Assembly: GCA_030431475.1 (NCBI GenBank)
Contig: JAUIJD010000003.1
Location: 1 to 64,000 of the forward strand
Length of the DNA: 64,000 nucleotides
Source of the DNA: Verrucomicrobiia bacterium
Lineage (GTDB): Bacteria > Verrucomicrobiota > Verrucomicrobiia > Verrucomicrobiales > Akkermansiaceae
Direction: 5' to 3'
Shown here: in pieces, positions 1 through 7,436 of the stretch
How the letters are laid out: every line of letters starts with the position of its first letter
Numbering within the stretch: position 1 is the stretch's first letter
The notes under the pieces: generated by a model
What the model was told of the DNA's origin: nothing
Database searches by the model: none
The model's input: only the letters and a program-made list of their open reading frames with translations
Made by a program: the position numbers and the translations under genes

Positions 1-66
1 GTCGCGAAGGTCGGGCGGAAGAAGAAGCGGGGTGTCGTGGTCAACGTTGACGAACCGGGCGGCCAT
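1..66 (-). CDS. IS1182-family transposase, N-terminal fragment (runs off left edge)
   Basis: Reading leftwards from an ATG at 66, 22 codons are open to the window edge. They encode MAARFVNVDHDTP followed by LLLPPDLRD. The FVN-D-DTP-LLPPDLRDW type start is characteristic of the N-terminus of IS1182-family DDE transposases, so this is probably the beginning of such a gene with the rest outside the window. A terminal-repeat-like sequence and a CTAG flank lie about 40 bp upstream, where the end of such an element should be. Only 22 residues are visible, so intactness and exact family cannot be judged. Confidence 0.65.
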   Translation of the reverse strand, partial: MAARFVNVDHDTPLLLPPDLRD

Positions 67-100
67 GCGCGGATCATGCCAGCGCGAAACGGATTTGTCG

Positions 101-126
101 CTGTCCTAAGTCCGACAGGCTGCTAG
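101..126. repeat. Putative terminal inverted repeat of the left-edge IS, with CTAG flank
   Basis: On the minus strand this reads CAGCCTGTCGGACTTAGGAC, with CTAG immediately outside (123-126). The 8-bp head CAGCCTGT and the outer CTAG are exactly what bounds the 228-bp element at 21238-21465. I infer that this is the end of the insertion sequence whose transposase begins at 66, with CTAG as target or target duplication. The other end of the element is outside the window. Confidence 0.5.
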
Positions 127-135
127 GGTGACGCC

Positions 136-1248
136 ATGAGTCATCACGCGAAGAAGTCCCCGGTGCCGGTCGAGCGCGATTTCACCGCCGGTCTGGCGAG
201 GGGGGGGAGGCGGTCGTTCATCGGCTCGACCGGGGACAAGAAGCTCGACGACCGGATCGTCGAACTGGCGAAAGAGGCCGCGGGGGAGACGGGCCACGAG
301 CTGCTGGCCGAGATGATGGTCACGGCGGCGAGGATCTCGCGGGGCGGCGTGCTGCCCGGCGACTTCAAGATGATGAACCGCGCGCTGAAGGAGATGCGCG
401 AGGCGGAGGGCGTCTTCGAGCCGTGGCGGGATTTCCGGAAGGTGTCGGTGTTCGGATCGGCCCGGACACGGCCGGACGAGCCGGCCTACCAGGCGGCGGT
501 CGATTTCTCCCGCAAGATGCGCGACCACGGCTTCATGACCATCACCGGTGCCGGCCCGGGCATCATGGCGGCGGGCAACGAGGGGGCGGGGGCCGACGAC
601 AGCTTCGGGCTCAACATCACCCTGCCCTTCGAGGCGGCGGCCAACGAGTTCATCGCCGGCGACGAGAAGCTGATCGACTTCAACTACTTCTTCACGCGCA
701 AGCTGAGCTTCGTGAAGGAGAGCGACGCGACCGCGGGATTTCCCGGCGGCTTCGGGACCATGGACGAGGTGTTCGAGGCGCTGACGCTGATCCAGACCGG
801 GAAGGCGCAGGTGTATCCGCTGGTGGTGGTCGATGCGAAAGGCGGCAAGTACTGGAAATTCTGGGAGCAGTTCGTGGTCGACCACCTGCTCCGCGGCGGG
901 CTCATTTCCGAGAGCGACCTTTCCTTGTTCAAGGTCACTGACGACCTGGACGAGGCGGTCGAGGAAATCACCGGCTTCTACCGGGTGTTCCACTCCTACC
1001 GCTATGTCGGGGACCAGCTGGTGATGCGCTTGATGACGCCGCTGGCCGACGGCGAGGTGGAGCGCCTGCAGAAGGAGTTCGAAGACGTCGTGAAGGTGGG
1101 CGTGATGGTGCAGCGGGAGGCCCTCGAAGCGGAGTCCGACGAGCCGGATCTCCAGGACCTGCGGAGGCTGGTGTTCCGTCACCGGCGTTCCGACTTCGGG
1201 CGTCTGCGTGAGTTGATCGATGCGGTGAACCGCGCCACGACCGCGTGA
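136..1248 (+). CDS. LOG-family Rossmann-fold nucleotide-binding protein (TIGR00730-like)
   Basis: A 370-residue soluble protein with the LOG-family hallmark PGGFGTMDE at residues 203-211. A GAGPGIMAAGN phosphate-binding loop lies at about 138-148 and the segment FGSAR at 106-110. LOG proteins are lysine decarboxylase-like in fold, and several act as cytokinin riboside 5'-monophosphate phosphoribohydrolases, releasing a base from a nucleotide monophosphate. The protein is longer than the usual ~190-residue LOG enzymes, with an extra ~100-residue N-terminal helical region and a C-terminal extension, as in the larger bacterial PpnN-like nucleosidases. Its physiological substrate is therefore uncertain. 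The ATG at 136 follows the IS end by 9 bp. The stop overlaps the region of the next start, so it is probably co-transcribed with tlyA. Confidence 0.85.
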   Translation: MSHHAKKSPVPVERDFTAGLARGGRRSFIGSTGDKKLDDRIVELAKEAAGETGHELLAEMMVTAARISRGGVLPGDFKMMNRALKEMREAEGVFEPWRDFRKVSVFGSARTRPDEPAYQAAVDFSRKMRDHGFMTITGAGPGIMAAGNEGAGADDSFGLNITLPFEAAANEFIAGDEKLIDFNYFFTRKLSFVKESDATAGFPGGFGTMDEVFEALTLIQTGKAQVYPLVVVDAKGGKYWKFWEQFVVDHLLRGGLISESDLSLFKVTDDLDEAVEEITGFYRVFHSYRYVGDQLVMRLMTPLADGEVERLQKEFEDVVKVGVMVQREALEAESDEPDLQDLRRLVFRHRRSDFGRLRELIDAVNRATTA

Positions 1249-1250
1249 CC

Positions 1251-1979
1251 ATGGCAAAGAAGGAAAGGGTCGATGTGCTGCTGGTCGCCCGGGGTCTCTG
1301 CGACACCCGGGAGCAGGCGAAGCGGCTGGTGCTGGCCGGGGAGGCGCGCAGCGGTGACCGGGTGATCGACAAGCCGAGCACGAAGCTGGCGGAGGATGCC
1401 CCGCTGTCGCTCAAGGAAAAGCCGAAGTACGTCGGCCGGGGCGGCTTGAAGATGGAGGGGGCGCTCGATGCCTTCGGCATTTCTCCCGAGGGCCGCGTCT
1501 GCCTCGACATCGGGGCCTCGACCGGGGGCTTCACCGACTGCCTGCTGCAGCGCGGGGCGGTCCGGGTGCACGCGGTGGACGTGGGGACGAATCAGCTCGT
1601 GTGGAAGCTGCGCAACGACCCGCGGGTGGTGGTGAAGGAGAAGTTCAACGCCCGTCACCTGGTCGAGGCCGACCTTGGCGAGCGGGTTTCGCTGGTGGTG
1701 ATCGACGTCTCGTTCATCTCGCTGACCAAGATCCTGCCGGCGGCCTTCGGGGTGCTGGAGGAGGGGGGGGAGATCGTGCCCCTGATCAAGCCGCAGTTCG
1801 AGCTGGAGCGCGACGACATCGGCAAGGGCGGGATCGTGCGGGACGCGGCCCTCCACGACCGGGCGGTGGCGAAGATCCGGGATTTCGTGGAGGAGATGGG
1901 CCGCGAGTGGCGGGGCGTGATCGACTCGCCCATCACCGGCACCGACGGCAACCGCGAGTTCCTGGCCTGGTTGGGGTAG
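1251..1979 (+). CDS. tlyA: TlyA family rRNA (cytidine-2'-O)-methyltransferase
   Basis: A 242-residue protein with an N-terminal S4 RNA-binding domain (about residues 4-62, including the KRLVLAGEA and YVGRGGLK stretches). An FtsJ-type SAM-dependent methyltransferase domain follows, with the SAM-binding motif LDIGASTGGFTD at 85-96 and the later VVIDVSFISL and PLIKPQFE motifs. TlyA enzymes 2'-O-methylate cytidines of 16S and/or 23S rRNA, which affects capreomycin sensitivity. Length matches the family. A GTG two codons upstream (1245) is possible, but the ATG at 1251 gives the standard start. It lies directly behind the LOG gene with no real intergenic space. Confidence 0.92.
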   Translation: MAKKERVDVLLVARGLCDTREQAKRLVLAGEARSGDRVIDKPSTKLAEDAPLSLKEKPKYVGRGGLKMEGALDAFGISPEGRVCLDIGASTGGFTDCLLQRGAVRVHAVDVGTNQLVWKLRNDPRVVVKEKFNARHLVEADLGERVSLVVIDVSFISLTKILPAAFGVLEEGGEIVPLIKPQFELERDDIGKGGIVRDAALHDRAVAKIRDFVEEMGREWRGVIDSPITGTDGNREFLAWLG

Positions 1980-2126
1980 GAGGAGGTGGCGATTTCAAAG
2001 GGATGAGCGGGGTCGTCGGGCCCCGGACACCATCGGGCGGGCCGGAGGCCGCCGGCCCGGCTCATGGCTCCTCGGAAGGAGCCACTCCACCTTGGACAAG
2101 CGTGTGGAAGGCGGTTAGACAGGACC

Positions 2127-2981
2127 ATGATCGTAGGCATCATCGCCAACCCGCACAAGGAAGGCTCGCGGCGCACACTGGATGCGCTGGCCAAGGTGTT
2201 GGCGGACCGGGGGCTGGAATCCGTGCTCGAGGAAACCACCGCGCGGACTTTCGGCTTCGAAGGCGGACTGCCCGGCGCGGAGCTCGCCCGGGCCGCGGAC
2301 GTGGTGGCGGTGATCGGCGGCGACGGCACCATGCTGCACGCGGTGAAGAAGCTGGGTGGGTGCCCGAAGCCCATGGCGGGCATCAACATCGGCAATCTCG
2401 GGTTTCTGACCAGCTGCACCGACGACGAAATCGAGGAATTCGCCGATGCCGTGGTCGCTGGCAACTTCACGACCAGCGAGCGCACCCTGCTCGACGCCTG
2501 CGTGGAGCGGGCCGACGGCGGGACGGCGAGCTTCCTGGCGCTGAACGAGGCGGTGCTGGCGCGGGGCCAGACCGGCCGGCTCGTCGCCCTGCAGGCGACC
2601 ATCGACGGCGAGGTGCTCAACCGCTACCGCGCGGACGGCCTGATCGTGGCGTCGCCGACCGGTTCCACCGCCTACTCGCTTTCCGCCGGCGGGCCGTTGA
2701 TCAGCCCGTCGGCCGGCGTCTTCGTGATCACGCCGATCTGCCCGCACACCCTGAGCCAGCGCTCGCTGGTGGTGAGCGACGATGTCGAGATCGAGCTCAC
2801 CCCCGAGGAACCCTCGGACGGTCCGATGCTGTTCACCGTGGACGGCCGGGACTGCGTGGAGATCGGGGCCTCCGGTGTCGTGCGGGTGCGCAAGGCGAGG
2901 CAGCGCCTCAACCTGCTGCGTCTGGAGGGTCGCTCCTTCTATGCGGCCCTGCGCCAGAAGCTGAATTGGCGGGGCGGTTGA
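2127..2981 (+). CDS. nadK: NAD kinase
   Basis: A 284-residue protein with the NAD kinase signatures in order: NP at residues 8-9, GGDGTML at 64-70, NIGNLGFLTS at about 87-96, and the DGLIVASPTGSTAYSLSAGG block that binds NAD and ATP. It phosphorylates the 2'-hydroxyl of the NAD adenosine ribose to make NADP in the cytosol. An in-frame GTG-type extension to 2064 exists, but the family starts with a short strand leading to NP-K, so the ATG at 2127 is chosen. It is separated from tlyA by about 150 bp that includes a small hairpin (2066-2083). A strong inverted repeat lies directly downstream. Confidence 0.95.
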   Translation: MIVGIIANPHKEGSRRTLDALAKVLADRGLESVLEETTARTFGFEGGLPGAELARAADVVAVIGGDGTMLHAVKKLGGCPKPMAGINIGNLGFLTSCTDDEIEEFADAVVAGNFTTSERTLLDACVERADGGTASFLALNEAVLARGQTGRLVALQATIDGEVLNRYRADGLIVASPTGSTAYSLSAGGPLISPSAGVFVITPICPHTLSQRSLVVSDDVEIELTPEEPSDGPMLFTVDGRDCVEIGASGVVRVRKARQRLNLLRLEGRSFYAALRQKLNWRGG

Positions 2982-2986
2982 TCGCA

Positions 2987-3131
2987 AGGACCGCGTGGCT
3001 CCCGCCGCGCATGCCTCGCCAGCCGGCTACCTCCGACCGCGAAGACGGCACCCCTCACCCTGCTTCGAGCCCGGTGCAACGGCAGGATCAAGCGCAGCAA
3101 CCGGCGTGCGCGGCGGGAGCCACGCGGTCCT
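2987..3131. repeat. Long inverted repeat downstream of nadK
   Basis: A 29-bp left arm (2987-3015, beginning AGGACCGCGTGGC) and a 29-bp right arm (3103-3131, ending CCACGCGGTCCT) are reverse complements with a single mismatch, separated by 87 bp. It fills most of the 281-bp gap between nadK and the aminopeptidase. There is no T-tract next to either arm, so an ordinary intrinsic terminator is unlikely. It may be a small non-autonomous mobile element or a transcript-stabilising structure. The remainder of the gap (to 3262) shows nothing recognisable. Confidence 0.7.
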
Positions 3132-3262
3132 CAGCCGGGTCCCGCCGCGGGATGGCGCCGACCCGACGGGCAGGTCGGCAGATTCCCCAGAAGATCCGGG
3201 CTTATCCGTCACCCGTGCGAATGGGTTTGCGACGCGGGCCGGGATCGTCTGGACTCCCGCTC

Positions 3263-4555
3263 ATGCGCTACGAACCGATCGATCCGCAGCTTTTCGTCCG
3301 CAATCGTGAGCGGCTGCGCGAACTGCTGAAACCGAACAGCATCGTCATCATTCATTCCAACGACATTTTCCCGACCAACGCGGACGGGGTGATGCCGCTC
3401 CACCAGAACGCCGATCTTTTCTACCTCACCGGCGTCGACCAGGAGGACACGGTGCTGGTGCTGATGCCCGACGCCGGGGACGAGCGCGAACGGGAGATCC
3501 TTTTCGTCAAGGAGACCAGCGAGCAGATCGCGATCTGGGACGGCGAGAAACTCGACAAGGAGCAGGCGACCGGGCGGACCGGGATCGAGCGGATCGAGTG
3601 GGTCGAGAACTTCGACGCCTGGCTGCACCGCCTGGTGCCGCAGGCCGACCACATCTACCTCGCGACCAACGAGCACCTGCGCGCCGCGGTGGTGGTGGAG
3701 ACGGCCAACGACCGCTTCATCCGGAAGTGCCAGTCCCGCTACCCGCTCCATCGCTACGAGCGACTGGCGCCGCTGATGCACCGCCTGCGGATCACCAAGG
3801 ACCCCGAGGAGGTGAAGTTTCTCCAGAAGGCCTGCGACATCACCGAGGCGGGGTTCCGCCGGGTGCTGGAATTCACGAAGCCCGGGGTCGGCGAGTGGGA
3901 GATCGAGGCCGAATACCTGCACGAGTTCGTGCGTCGCGGTTCGCGGGGCTTTTCCTACAACCCGATCATCGGCAGCGGCAAGAACGCCTGCGTGCTGCAC
4001 TACCTCGAGAACGACCAGGTGTGCAACGACGGGGAGCTGGTGCTGATGGACGTGGGTGCCGAGTACGGCGGCTGGGCGGCCGACATGACGCGCACGATCC
4101 CGGTGAGCGGGCGCTTCAGCGAGCGCCAGCGCGCGGTGTACGACTCGGTCCTGCGGGTGCTCCGCGGGGCGAACGAGATTCTGCGTCCGGGAAACACGCC
4201 GCTCGAGTACCAGAATCAGGTGATCGAGTTGATGGAGGCGGAACTGGTCAATCTCGGTCTGATCGATGCGAAGCAGGCGAAGGAGCAGGGCAAGGACAAG
4301 CCGCTGGTGAAGAAGTACTTCATGCACGGCACCTCGCACCACCTCGGCCTCGACGTCCACGACGTCGCTCCGCCGCATGAGCCCTTCGCCGAGGGGATGG
4401 TGTTCACCATCGAACCGGGAATCTACATCCGGGAGGAAGGCTTCGGCGTGCGCCTCGAGAACGACGTGCTGATCGGCAAGTCGTCCAACCACGACCTGAT
4501 GGGCAACATCCCCATCGAGGCCGAGGAGATCGAGGAGCTGATGAACGCGAAATAG
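3263..4555 (+). CDS. pepP: Xaa-Pro aminopeptidase (M24B)
   Basis: A 430-residue dinuclear-metal peptidase of the pita-bread fold. The N-terminal domain (about 1-170) has the NADLFYLTGV segment of AMP_N domains. The catalytic domain carries the five metal ligands D263 and D274 (in MDVGAEYGGWAADMTRT), H359 (in HGTSHHLGLDVHD), E384 (in FTIEPGIY) and E399 (in RLEND). It removes N-terminal residues preceding proline in the cytosol. The reading frame stays open far upstream, but the conserved N-terminus starts at the ATG at 3263 (MRYEPIDPQLFVRNR). It is a monocistronic-looking gene followed immediately by REP-type palindromes. Confidence 0.93.
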   Translation: MRYEPIDPQLFVRNRERLRELLKPNSIVIIHSNDIFPTNADGVMPLHQNADLFYLTGVDQEDTVLVLMPDAGDEREREILFVKETSEQIAIWDGEKLDKEQATGRTGIERIEWVENFDAWLHRLVPQADHIYLATNEHLRAAVVVETANDRFIRKCQSRYPLHRYERLAPLMHRLRITKDPEEVKFLQKACDITEAGFRRVLEFTKPGVGEWEIEAEYLHEFVRRGSRGFSYNPIIGSGKNACVLHYLENDQVCNDGELVLMDVGAEYGGWAADMTRTIPVSGRFSERQRAVYDSVLRVLRGANEILRPGNTPLEYQNQVIELMEAELVNLGLIDAKQAKEQGKDKPLVKKYFMHGTSHHLGLDVHDVAPPHEPFAEGMVFTIEPGIYIREEGFGVRLENDVLIGKSSNHDLMGNIPIEAEEIEELMNAK

Positions 4556-4688
4556 GGAGAGCGGCTTTGCAAGCCGCAGAATCAGGAGCGCGGGTTTGCA
4601 ACCCGCTTCTTTCTTCATCTTCTCCAGCTTGATCCAGCGGCTTGAAAAGCCGCGCTCCCCAGGAGTCGGGTTGCAAACCCGTGCTCCT
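4556..4688. repeat. Cluster of four GGAG-headed REP palindromes
   Basis: Four short palindromes: 4556-4577 (+), 4585-4606 (+), 4636-4658 (-) and 4661-4688 (-). Each begins with a GGAG head on its own strand, followed by a perfect or near-perfect hairpin. Examples are GCGGCTTTGCAAGCCGC and GCGGGTTTGCAACCCGC. The stem sequence differs between copies but both arms change together. The third copy is a minus-strand GGAGCGCGGCTTTTCAAGCC and the fourth a minus-strand GGAGCACGGGTTTGC. They sit just 3' of the RAYT transposase gene and resemble enterobacterial REP/BIME arrays. Confidence 0.85.
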
Positions 4689-4701
4689 GATTTTGGTCCT
4701 C

Positions 4702-4840
4702 ATACCGATTCAAAATAAGAATCGGACGATACAATGATCGAGACAGAGAACCACGGAACTCACTGAATCCACGGAGTGGACTCCGGGTTTCCGTGTATTC
4801 CGTGGTTCGCCCCGGTCCAGACGTAATTTGGAGACGGTAT
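4702..4840. repeat. Small palindromic MITE-like element
   Basis: A roughly 139-bp stretch bounded by imperfect terminal inverted repeats: ATACCGATTCAAAAT on the left, and ATACCGTCTCCAAAT read from the right end on the minus strand. Inside are a hairpin CCGATTC/GAATCGG (4705-4725) and a larger nested inverted repeat GAACCACGGAA (4748-4758) / TTCCGTGGTTC (4798-4808). It has no coding capacity. Its right end touches the stop codon of the RAYT gene. It differs in sequence from the GGAG-headed REPs, so it is listed separately. Confidence 0.55.
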
Positions 4841-5442
4841 CAGGCGGGCCAGAGGTGAAAGCTGCCCGGTGGGAGATTGGCGGGGTTGCGTTCGATGTAG
4901 CGTCTGGCCCAGTCAAAGTGCCGCTGGCTGCGGATCAGGCGGTCCCAGTAGTCGGGTTGCCACAAGGCTCCCTGGCGACGCTCTCGGCGGTTGATCTCGC
5001 GAGAGGTGAAACGCTTCCAGGTGTGGACCAGATCCGGGAGTCGGTGTTCGCCGAGGGTACGGAAGAGGGCGTGGACATGATTGGGCATGACGACGAAGGA
5101 CGCCAGCTTGTAGCGGTCACCGTCGAAGTAGGCGAAGGCATTCGCGGCGATTCGGGCGTTCTCGGGATTGCGAAGGAGACACGAACCGTGGCCTTGGTCG
5201 AGCCAACGGCCGATGCTCTGGGAAAAGCGTTCATGGTAGGCCTCCTCGGTGGCTTCGCCCCATGGCTCCGGATGGTGCTGGATCCAGAGTTCGCGTTCGT
5301 CGCGCCATTTGATGAGCATTGCCTCGGGGAGCGAGTCGGCGAGGCGGTAGGTAAGGAAAATCCACACCTCTCCTTGCTGCCAGTGCGGTAGCCTGTGCTG
5401 CCCCTTGGTGACTTCTTCCCCGGGATTGTAGAAGTCGGGCAT
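4840..5442 (-). CDS. REP-associated tyrosine transposase (RAYT, Y1/HUH family)
   Basis: A 200-residue single-domain Y1 transposase. The HUH motif is HVH at residues 122-124 (in VVMPNHVHALF) and the likely nucleophile is Tyr165 (in WQPDYWDRLIR). The N-terminal HWQQGEVWIFLTYRLADSLP block is typical of RAYTs. RAYTs bind and cleave single-stranded REP hairpins through a conserved head sequence (GTAG in E. coli) and are usually domesticated single-copy genes. Here the gene is flanked on both sides by GGAG-headed REPs (4556-4688 and 5445-5512), the classic REPtron arrangement, and GGAG is probably the recognised head. The ORF is intact with both catalytic motifs present. The ATG at 5442 lies 2 bp from the first upstream REP. 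Confidence 0.88.
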   Translation of the reverse strand: MPDFYNPGEEVTKGQHRLPHWQQGEVWIFLTYRLADSLPEAMLIKWRDERELWIQHHPEPWGEATEEAYHERFSQSIGRWLDQGHGSCLLRNPENARIAANAFAYFDGDRYKLASFVVMPNHVHALFRTLGEHRLPDLVHTWKRFTSREINRRERRQGALWQPDYWDRLIRSQRHFDWARRYIERNPANLPPGSFHLWPA

Positions 5443-5444
5443 CG

Positions 5445-5512
5445 GGAGCGCGGCTTCGAAAGCCGCTGGGTTGGGAGTTGGGAAGAAGAAGCGGGTTGCA
5501 AACCCGCGCTCC
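5445..5512. repeat. Pair of convergent REP palindromes upstream of RAYT
   Basis: Two GGAG-headed units: 5445-5466 on the plus strand (GGAGCGCGGCTTCG then AAAGCCGC) and 5490-5512 on the minus strand (GGAGCGCGGGTTTGC then AACCCGC). They face each other across a 23-bp spacer, a BIME-like arrangement. The second unit abuts the stop codon of the aminotransferase gene (5513). Confidence 0.83.
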
Positions 5513-6583
5513 TTATTGAAGCACCTCGTCCATCGCGTCGATGAGTTCCTGCATCGTGGCGACGGTTTCGTTGCCCATGTTGGAGATGCGGAAGGTGCTG
5601 CCCTTGATCTTGCCGTAGCCGCCGTTGATGAGGAAGCCGTGCTTGGTCTTGAGCCCCTTGATGAAGGCGGGGAGGTCGAGGCTTTCCGGGGTGGCGAAGC
5701 AGGTGAGCGCCTTGGAGCGGAAGCCCTCCGGGGCGAAGAGTTCGTAGCCGTGTTTCGCGCCCCAGGCGTGGATCATGGCGTTGGTCTCGGCGTGGCGGGC
5801 GTAGCGGTTCTCGAGGCCTTCCTTCCCGATCTCACCGAGGATGTGCTGCAAACCGAAGAGGTTGGCGATGCAGGGGGTCGACGGCGTGTTGTTCTTCGCG
5901 TCGTTCTTGGCGAACTCGAGGAAGTCGAAGTAGTAGCCGCGGTTCGGCGTGCCTTCGGCGCGGGCCAGGGCGGCCTCCGAAACCGCGAACACGGCCAGGC
6001 CGGGCGGCAGCGCGAGCGCCTTCTGCACGCCCGCCAGCATGACGTCGGCGCCGATGGCGTCGAAGTCGACCGGCACGGTGGAAAGCGACGACACCGTATC
6101 GACGATGAGCATCGTGTCGGGGAAGGACTTCACGACCTTGGCGATGCCGTGGAGGTCGTTGAGCACGCCGGTCGAGGTCTCGGAGTGAATCAGGGTGACC
6201 GTGTCGAAGCCGCCCTCCTCGAGCTTGGCCTTCACGGCGGCCGGGTCGATGGCCTCGCCCCACTCGACCTGGATCTTGTCGGCCTCGTAGCCCATGCTCT
6301 TGGCGACGCTGAACCACTTGTCGGAGAACGCACCGCAGCAGAGGCAGAGGACTTTCTCGCGGACCAGGTTGCGCAGCGCGCCCTCCATCACGCCCCAGGC
6401 CGAGGAGGTCGAGAGGAAGACCGGGCGCTCGGTGCCGAAGACCGACTTCAGGCCGGGCTGGAGGGAGGCGTAGAGTTCCTCGAAGTCGGACCCGCGGTGG
6501 CCGATCATCGTCCGCGACATGGCGGCGTAGGTTTCGGGCGAAACATCGACGGGACCGGGAGCGAAGAGTTTGGGATAGGCCAT
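5513..6583 (-). CDS. Class V PLP-dependent aminotransferase (alanine-glyoxylate aminotransferase family)
   Basis: A 356-residue fold-type I PLP enzyme. It has the N-terminal LFAPGPVDVSPE motif of the serine-glyoxylate/alanine-glyoxylate aminotransferase group, the SETSTGVLND segment, D162 in VDTVSSLS that contacts the pyridine ring, and the Schiff-base lysine K188 in AGVQKALALPPG. Members transfer the amino group of serine, alanine or related donors to glyoxylate or pyruvate, or act in phosphoserine-type steps. The exact substrate is not visible in the sequence. The ATG at 6583 gives the usual start. The gene is isolated, with REP palindromes at its 3' end and a 178-bp gap upstream. Confidence 0.88.
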   Translation of the reverse strand: MAYPKLFAPGPVDVSPETYAAMSRTMIGHRGSDFEELYASLQPGLKSVFGTERPVFLSTSSAWGVMEGALRNLVREKVLCLCCGAFSDKWFSVAKSMGYEADKIQVEWGEAIDPAAVKAKLEEGGFDTVTLIHSETSTGVLNDLHGIAKVVKSFPDTMLIVDTVSSLSTVPVDFDAIGADVMLAGVQKALALPPGLAVFAVSEAALARAEGTPNRGYYFDFLEFAKNDAKNNTPSTPCIANLFGLQHILGEIGKEGLENRYARHAETNAMIHAWGAKHGYELFAPEGFRSKALTCFATPESLDLPAFIKGLKTKHGFLINGGYGKIKGSTFRISNMGNETVATMQELIDAMDEVLQ

Positions 6584-6761
6584 CGCCGGGGTGCATAAGG
6601 CGGGCGGGGCCGATCGCCAAGCGGAAGGTGGGTCAACCCGGGAAGTTCCAGGGAGGAGCTCCGGGGGCGGGCAAGGGGCTCCGGGACGGCCGGCGGGCCA
6701 TGGCGGCGCGGAGCCGTCGTGACCCTGATCCTCACAACCGGCGTCCCGGAACCCTGGGCGA

Positions 6762-7388
6762 ATGGAGTGTGGCGGGATTATCTTAGCTCCAAATCAGCGC
6801 CGCAATCAGCGGATCGCGCTGCTCGGCGGGGTCACGGGTGACACCGCCGCGCCGGTGATCGGAGTGAAGTCGTCCATGATCGTCGAGGATGCGGTTCGAC
6901 GGTTGGTGGCACTCGGCCACCGCCGGATCGTGCTTCCGCTGTGTGACTCGCCGGCACCGTTCGCCGATTCGCTGAAACAGGCGATGCAGACCGTGCTGAA
7001 GGATTCCGGATTTCCCTACGTCCCCGCCTATCACACGCCGGAGCGGAAGATTTCGGGAAGGGACACGCTGTGGCGCCTGCTGGAGGAGACGTTCTCGACG
7101 CGGGCTCCGACGGCGCTGATGACCCTCGGCCTGCGGGAGATGATCGTGGTGACCTGTTTTCTTGCCCGACGTGGATTGCGGGTGCCGGAAGACGTGTCCC
7201 TGATGCTGCTCAACGACCAACCGGAGGCGGAGTGGTTCGTGCCCGAGTTGTCCCGCTATCGCTGGCCGTTCCGCCAGATGGCAGGCAGGATGGTCCGCTG
7301 GGTGGAGGGCGCCACTGAGCTGAAGGACTCGGTCTTTGTCGAGGCCGACTTCGCGGACGGGGGATCGATCGGTCCGGCGCGGTCCTGA
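6762..7388 (+). CDS. LacI-type substrate-binding domain lacking its DNA-binding head (probable gene remnant)
   Basis: 208 residues matching the effector-binding half of verrucomicrobial LacI/XylR-like regulators: AVRRLVALGHRRIVLPL, PTALMTLGLREMIVV and LARRGLRVPEDVSLML, ending with a RWPFRQMAGRMVRW stretch. Intact relatives have a GntR- or LacI-type helix-turn-helix of 60-100 residues in front, and none is present here. A second short open stretch in another frame starts at GTG 6719 and contains GVWRDYL, which resembles a piece of the lost head. This suggests deletion plus frameshift rather than a miscalled start. It is probably non-functional as a regulator. No partner gene is adjacent. Confidence 0.6.
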   Translation: MECGGIILAPNQRRNQRIALLGGVTGDTAAPVIGVKSSMIVEDAVRRLVALGHRRIVLPLCDSPAPFADSLKQAMQTVLKDSGFPYVPAYHTPERKISGRDTLWRLLEETFSTRAPTALMTLGLREMIVVTCFLARRGLRVPEDVSLMLLNDQPEAEWFVPELSRYRWPFRQMAGRMVRWVEGATELKDSVFVEADFADGGSIGPARS

Positions 7389-7418
7389 GGGCGGGCGGAG
7401 GCGGGGATCCGCCAGCGC

Positions 7419-7432
7419 CCGGGAATTCCCGG
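7419..7432. repeat. Perfect 14-bp palindrome between convergent genes
   Basis: CCGGGAATTCCCGG lies in the 48-bp gap between the convergent regulator remnant and the TPR gene. It could act as a bidirectional stem for transcript 3' ends, but there is no U-tract, so a terminator is not claimed. Confidence 0.35.
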
Positions 7433-7436
7433 CAGG

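Noticed and set aside
2066-2083. Small hairpin GGCTCCT/AGGAGCC between tlyA and nadK as a terminator
   Set aside because: No T-tract follows, and the stem is short. It is not listed as a terminator.
1601-3262. Long upstream extension of the aminopeptidase frame over tlyA and nadK
   Set aside because: Composition is Arg/Gly-rich shadow sequence of the genes in another frame. The conserved peptidase start is at 3263.
5471-6598. Long plus-strand open frame opposite the aminotransferase gene
   Set aside because: It is a shadow frame: its composition reflects the complement of the aminotransferase codons, and the minus strand has all catalytic motifs.
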